In this document: in pieces, positions 59,116-64,000 of the stretch
How the letters are laid out: each line of letters opens with the position of its first letter
Position numbering within the stretch: the first letter of the stretch is position 1
Source of the DNA: Marisa cornuarietis
Taxonomy: Eukaryota; Mollusca; Gastropoda; Architaenioglossa; Ampullariidae
Assembly: GCA_004794655.1 (NCBI GenBank)
Contig: SMMW01000585.1
Location: 9,919,501 to 9,983,500, forward strand
Direction: 5' to 3'
Length of the DNA: 64,000 nucleotides
The notes under the pieces: model-generated
Told to the model about the DNA's origin: nothing
Databases searched by the model: none
The model's input: the letters and a program-made list of their open reading frames with translations, nothing else
Position numbers and translations under genes: made by a program

Positions 59116-60713
59116 TCTACCCCTTTTTTTTATTTATTTAATGCGTGGTGTGCTTCGTGACGAAAATTGAAACGTCTGGAATATTCTTTTTCTTTGTTAC
59201 GCATCCGTCTTCACTTCTCCCATCCCTGATCCCGGCTGTTTGCCGGCTTCTTCCACTCTTTCGTACTCGCACTCTAGCAGGCGGAGAGACGGGGTGGGGT
59301 TGGGGAGAGAGAGGGGCCATGACTCACGAGTGCGCATGCTTACAGCAAGACTGCAGCGCTATATAGGGAACGTGCATCCCTCCCCCATGTCGGTAGTGAG
59401 GCGTCGGGTTTCACGTGCTGCTGTCAGCCACTTGCCAACTCCTGCAGGTTTCCGCATCGCTTTGTTTACCCCTACCCATCGCCATCGCAGATAACTGCGA
59501 CATCAGGCTTCGGGAACTTCGTAGTCGCAACAAAACATTCGAAACAAAAGTTATCATCCTGCCTTGCGAGCGCGGCTCACTACCACCACTTTTTTTTTTT
59601 TGGTGAAGTTTGGGAAGTCGGTTGGGAAGATCACATGTGTATGGTGGTGCCTAAACTGAGGCTGGTTGTTGAAGAATGAAACTCTAAATCTGGGAGTTTC
59701 ACTGTCAGAGCGAGTTAGTTACTAATCTTTGATGGTCGGGGGCGTGCGTGAGGTCGGAAAACAGCGGGGGTGTTGTAAACAGGGGGTGGCGTAGTGTCCG
59801 CTGCTTTGCATGATGCTCCGTATTCTCGAAGTGCACTGGCCGACATGTGTGGAGGGCGAGGAGGACAACGTCTACGATGGTGGTTGTGGTGGGGGTGGTT
59901 ATTGGTGGGTTGACCAGAATGCGTACCTACCTGCCTATACAAGCAACGGAATGGGCCGGTGAGGCTGGGTTTGTTTGGTGGGATGCTTAGAATGTCAGGC
60001 CAAGTCGGAGCTAGGTGAACACATACACCCGGCATCTAATTAGGCATCTTTCGCCCCCCCCCACCCTCTTCTTCCCCTTCCCTGACAGCAGACATGTCGG
60101 GTACAGGCGAGAGGAGAAGGCTGGGTGGATGGCTAGATGTAGCTGGAGTGCAGTGTTTGCGGAGTCAGGACGACTTCATGTGTGCTTGCTGGCTTGACGT
60201 GCGGACACTCCTTGCTGACGGGCGATGGCGCTGCGGTGTGCGTCAGACTTGTCGTCTTCAGGACCGAGAGCTGGGAGCGCCGTGACCACCGGGAGTCAAG
60301 GACTTGTAGCTCTTCACCCACTGCTGCTGGTCACGTGCGCACGCTCTTGGCTGACGCGGCTTGAGACAACAGCCAACGCAGATCTTCAGAACGGGTGCTC
60401 GAGGGCGGCATCTGATCTTAAACTGATGACGAAAGTAAAAAAGGCAAAAAACTCTGGTCGTGGTGGTCTGTTTGAACAGTAGTCACGACGGAACCTTGCC
60501 CACACATCGCGAAATAGAAGAAACTTCTGTGTGCTGTCACACACACACACACAGCACACGATTGAGCTGTTTTACGGGGAAAAAAATCTACTTTGTAGAC
60601 ACATAACACAGACAAGTACTCAGCCAGTCCTAGTCACATTTACATCGTCACGCAGCATTAGGCGAAAAGTGTGGAGCGTGTAAAGTAAAAAGGCCACAGC
60701 TTCTTTAAATCGT

Positions 60714-60760
60714 GAATAATAATAATTATAATAATCATCATAATAATCATAATAAAATTA
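60714..60760. repeat. (AAT)n/(ATC)n microsatellite
   Basis: Imperfect ATA/ATC triplet array of about 45 bp. Confidence 0.85.
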
Positions 60761-63700
60761 AGTTAGTACCTGATATCAGCTGAGGAGGAGTCGGTGAAAG
60801 TCGGTCCATCCTAACGTGCAAGTAATAGTGTGACTAGGTGAATAGCTAGCTTGCTGCTTATCGCTAATTATGCGTTTAGAGTTATTATGGCATTAGAATG
60901 GTTTAGAATGACCAGTATTATTGTTTCAGAGTTTTTCATATCTAATAGACGTTTAACCAGTTTTGCTGTACGTGACTGTTAAAACTGTTAATTGTTCCGT
61001 ATTGGTTCTTATTATTTTTGATCAGCACTACGGCTTAAATGATTGAGAAATTAATCGCCACAAAACGTTTCAGCCCGTTTTTATTTTACTTTTCGTGTGT
61101 AAAACAAAAGAAGTGCGCAAGCAATGTACGACCGAGATTTAGGAGTTCCTGTGAATAAAGACGATTTAGTTCGCATGACAAACATGGCTTCCTCGAAACT
61201 GATTAGAGACCTATGTCACTGGTGCAATCCGCGACGACTATGGCCTTGTATTTTCTTGTTGTAATGTTTATCTTTGAGTTGATTCAACAGTTACACCTCC
61301 CCCCCCCACACACACACACAATCTCTACAAACGTGTAATTTATGTCTCTGTTCGTGACTATAATTATCATATTAGGACTGGACACGCACACTACACGAAA
61401 AAATCTTCGTATTCGCTTCACGAAACATGTTCTCGAGCTCAGATTAATGTGTAAGCACTCAGTCGAACCGACCTTCGGCACCCAGAGATAATCTTTTGAA
61501 GCGGTACAATGTCACAAGTTCCGGCGGTAAACAGACAGGTACACGCTTGACACGCCCCCCAGTTCTCGATCGTGCCATAGCTGTTGGAGAGGGGCTTTCA
61601 CAACTTTTGACTCCAGCGTCTACTTCCTTTAATAGGGAGCTACAAGCCTTTGGAGCGATATTCCACCCGTAAGTACCAGTTCTATGTCTGTAAAAGAATG
61701 CGATGAGGTTGAGAGTATAACGAGTAGATAGGACAACCGCTGGCCATGACGTTATATCGGCTGCACAGTGAATAAACTTTTTTGTTTTTGTTTTTTCGGG
61801 GTGTTTTTTTTCCACTTCAGCAGTCGAGTATCATCAAGCCAGTGGTCAGGCTACAATATTCACTTACCGTGTTGAGCGATGGGCGAGGGCTCGTTCAGTT
61901 CATGGCCAGGTGATGACGCGTTCACTTCCCGTCATCGAGCTGTCAGGTCTCGGAGGCATTATTCACACCCCAGGCATCACAGTCCTCCCGCTGACAGAGC
62001 AGACTCTTGTTTGGGAGTCTGGGGCCTCCCTCTCTCCCCCTCCCCCTCCGCCCACCTGTTGACCGCACGCGGTGAAGTTTTGAGGGTGCCTCCGCCGCGC
62101 TGCCGCAAAACCAAAACAGCATGCGTGCGCGCGAGGGGGAGAGAGAGAAGGCAACTCGTAGAAGATCCACCTTTCCGACCTTACCTGCCCGAGGTACGGT
62201 GGCGTCTCATCCCCTCCCACTTTCCTCCCGCGTGAGTCCGCGTTCGGCGCCGCTAAGCCAGTGTCAGAAAGCTATTCCCACCTTTGCATAGTGACGGCCA
62301 ACTTGCACCGAACGAAGGCTTGCAGTCGGGTAGTTGGATATTAGCTGCTGCTTTGCCGCAAGATCTTGTGCTACTCTTCTATTTCTTAACCGGGTATGTT
62401 ACATAAAGAGTTTGTCTTTTTCTGTTTTTTCCCTTGAAATCGTTCGAACCTAGAGACGAGGGTGTTCTGAATGGAGTAAGATTTATTTTTTTTTTTTGGG
62501 GGGGAGAGTATAGGTGGCGTTGATTAGCGCACAATAATTCTGCTCTTACAAATTTATTTGTTAATTTTTACAACAAATTGGCACCTAGGGGGGTTTCCTG
62601 TTACAAATACAGCCAGCTTAGATAGGCAGGGTTTAACTTGGACCAAACCCCAGTTTTGTACTTCGTGAAGTTGTGGTTTAGAAGGCGGCGCCACGACGCA
62701 GTGTTTGCCGAGCGCAAGCCACGAGCAGAGTGGATGGTGAGGATATATATGGTCAAGCCCCAGACGCTCTTCATGTCACCCAACGAGAGCTTGAGAAAAA
62801 CAGCGGCAGCGTGAGAGACGACGCAATACTTTGATCCGCCTGTAGGTCCCCCTACCTACCCACCCTCCGGCCTGTAAGTTTCCTCCCCCAGCGCTGAATG
62901 AATATCGTATGTATTATAAGTGGCAACACACCTGATTTTGCATGCACGCATTGAACAGGTGTGCAGCAGGTTCGTCCTGCCTTGCGTTGCGATCGTTGCT
63001 TGACGCAGAAAAACTGTGAGATTGTGAACAAAAAAGCATACGTTGTCACCAACGTGTGAGACGGGAGTAGACACAAGACAGATGGCTTCCCTCGCACAGG
63101 TCGCGATCTCGGCTTATTGAGGGGGTTATGCTTGGGCTGCTTTGGACAGAACGCTGAAATAGGCTAGCAGGTCAGGTCCTATCCAGCTGGTGAGTATTCA
63201 TATTTAATAGGACAAGGAACGGGTGATATCCATAATTGATAATATGGTAAGGAACCAGTGACCTTGAGTACCATCTGAACTCTTCTTATTCAACGCTCCG
63301 CTGCTTTCCAGTCACTCCCCCCACCCCCAATCCCCACCACCAGACACACATACTTGCTGAAACATGCGCCGCTGTTTTACTTATTTTACGCGTTAAAACG
63401 AACGGTGATTAGGCGAGAAATATATGACCTTGGTGCCAGCAACACACCCTGGATTGTTCCGAGCTGTTTACACCTACATCTGTTGGTGCAGTTGGCGCCA
63501 CTTGCCGGTGTCTTGACTGTGTCGTCATAAAACAGACACAGTCGCTCAGCCGTTGTCCGGTGGACCTTGTTCAGTTCCTCTGGCTGAATTCTGTGTGAGC
63601 CTTCAGTTATTTAGAAAGATGTCGATGGTGTGAGAAGTGTTTGCAAGAGATGTAGAATGTGATGCCGTGCTACACAGAGAGATAGAGAGAAGGTGTGGTG

Positions 63701-63918
63701 GGGTGGGGGCGGTTATGCTGTTGCAACAAAGCAAGTTGGAATCTGCGTTAGTTTCGATTGTTATCTACAGATGTGTAGGTTACGTCCTATGCCCTCCAAT
63801 GCGGAAGAAAATGAGTGAAAGCTTCAGCCTCAGTGAGTCCACACTCAGCCTCCAGCGTCCGGCCTTGTGCGTAGTCTCACCAGGAAGCATGAGCAAGCAA
63901 TCGTTCTTCAAGATCAGC

Positions 63919-63982
63919 ACTAAACACTTCGCTTGCTATAATATAGACTAGCACTAGACAGTACGCTTGCTATAATATAGTC
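63919..63982. repeat. 32-bp repeat pair at right edge
   Basis: CGCTTGCTATAATATAG occurs twice, 34 bp apart, each preceded by related CACTA.ACA sequence. It may be the beginning of a longer tandem array cut by the window edge. Confidence 0.7.
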
Positions 63983-64000
63983 CACCCCTCCCAACCACTG

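Larger units (their letters stand above)
56915..64000 (+). other. Intron running to the right edge
   Basis: It follows the donor at 56915 with no matching phase-1 exon recognised. It contains a SINE, a three-unit repeat, an (AAT)n array, (CA)n runs near 57648-57664 and 60540-60556, and a small repeat pair at the edge. CpG-rich blocks at 60.0-60.4 and 61.87-62.3 kb could carry further promoters. A minus-strand donor-like ACG then GTAAGT near 61868 has no credible exon attached. Confidence 0.45.

Noticed and set aside
63637..63951. 104-codon plus-strand frame at right edge
   Set aside because: Begins without ATG, no splice signals, and its end lies in a small repeat.
1..64000. CRISPR arrays, bacterial operons, rRNA or true tRNA genes
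   Set aside because: None present; the tRNA-like segments are all SINE heads with decayed boxes, and the tandem repeats lack regular unique spacers.

Overview
This is a eukaryotic nuclear window. Its genes are intron-rich and occupy only about 8% of the sequence. The rest carries (CA)n/(TG)n microsatellites, minisatellites, tRNA-derived SINEs, small inverted-repeat DNA transposons (MITEs) and a decayed LINE. The SINE central and tail motifs, the microsatellite load and the patchy CpG content suggest a lophotrochozoan animal, most likely a mollusc (a gastropod is my best guess). This is an inference, because no protein here could be matched to a species.

Layout. 1-15.6 kb: no supportable gene. 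It holds a cluster of three SINEs and a 22-bp minisatellite (2.6-3.9 kb), and the frame-broken 3' end of a LINE reverse transcriptase on the minus strand (9.69-10.19 kb). 15.66-33.45 kb: a plus-strand gene of three exons (15656-15862, 32021-32815, 33380 onward) separated by a 16.2-kb and a 0.56-kb intron. All junctions are phase 0 and the predicted protein is 349 aa. It is acidic and low-complexity, with two DPF motifs, five copies of a short N-[LP]-L-Y-D motif and an RS-rich stretch. The large intron holds a dimeric 68-bp satellite, a SINE with a perfect 13-bp target duplication and a possible antisense exon at 18.4 kb. 35-45.9 kb: mostly MITEs, namely two copies of one 270-290-bp family and an 87-bp near-perfect foldback, plus a possible dehydrogenase-like remnant. 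45.96-49.24 kb: an uninterrupted 1092-codon plus-strand reading frame for a Ser/Thr/Gln-rich, probably disordered protein that I do not recognise. It is followed by about 4 kb of AT-rich, CpG-poor sequence that looks like 3' UTR and carries a hAT-type MITE. 56.6-56.9 kb: a plus-strand exon with a start codon and 67 codons, running into an intron that extends to the right edge.

How the parts relate. Exons of the first gene are phase 0, while the 56.7-kb exon ends in phase 1. They are therefore either separate neighbouring genes or alternative-promoter products of one large gene lying mostly to the right. The sequence alone does not decide this. None of the proteins has a domain I can name. The most unusual items are the five-copy Tyr motif array and the giant single-exon orphan reading frame.
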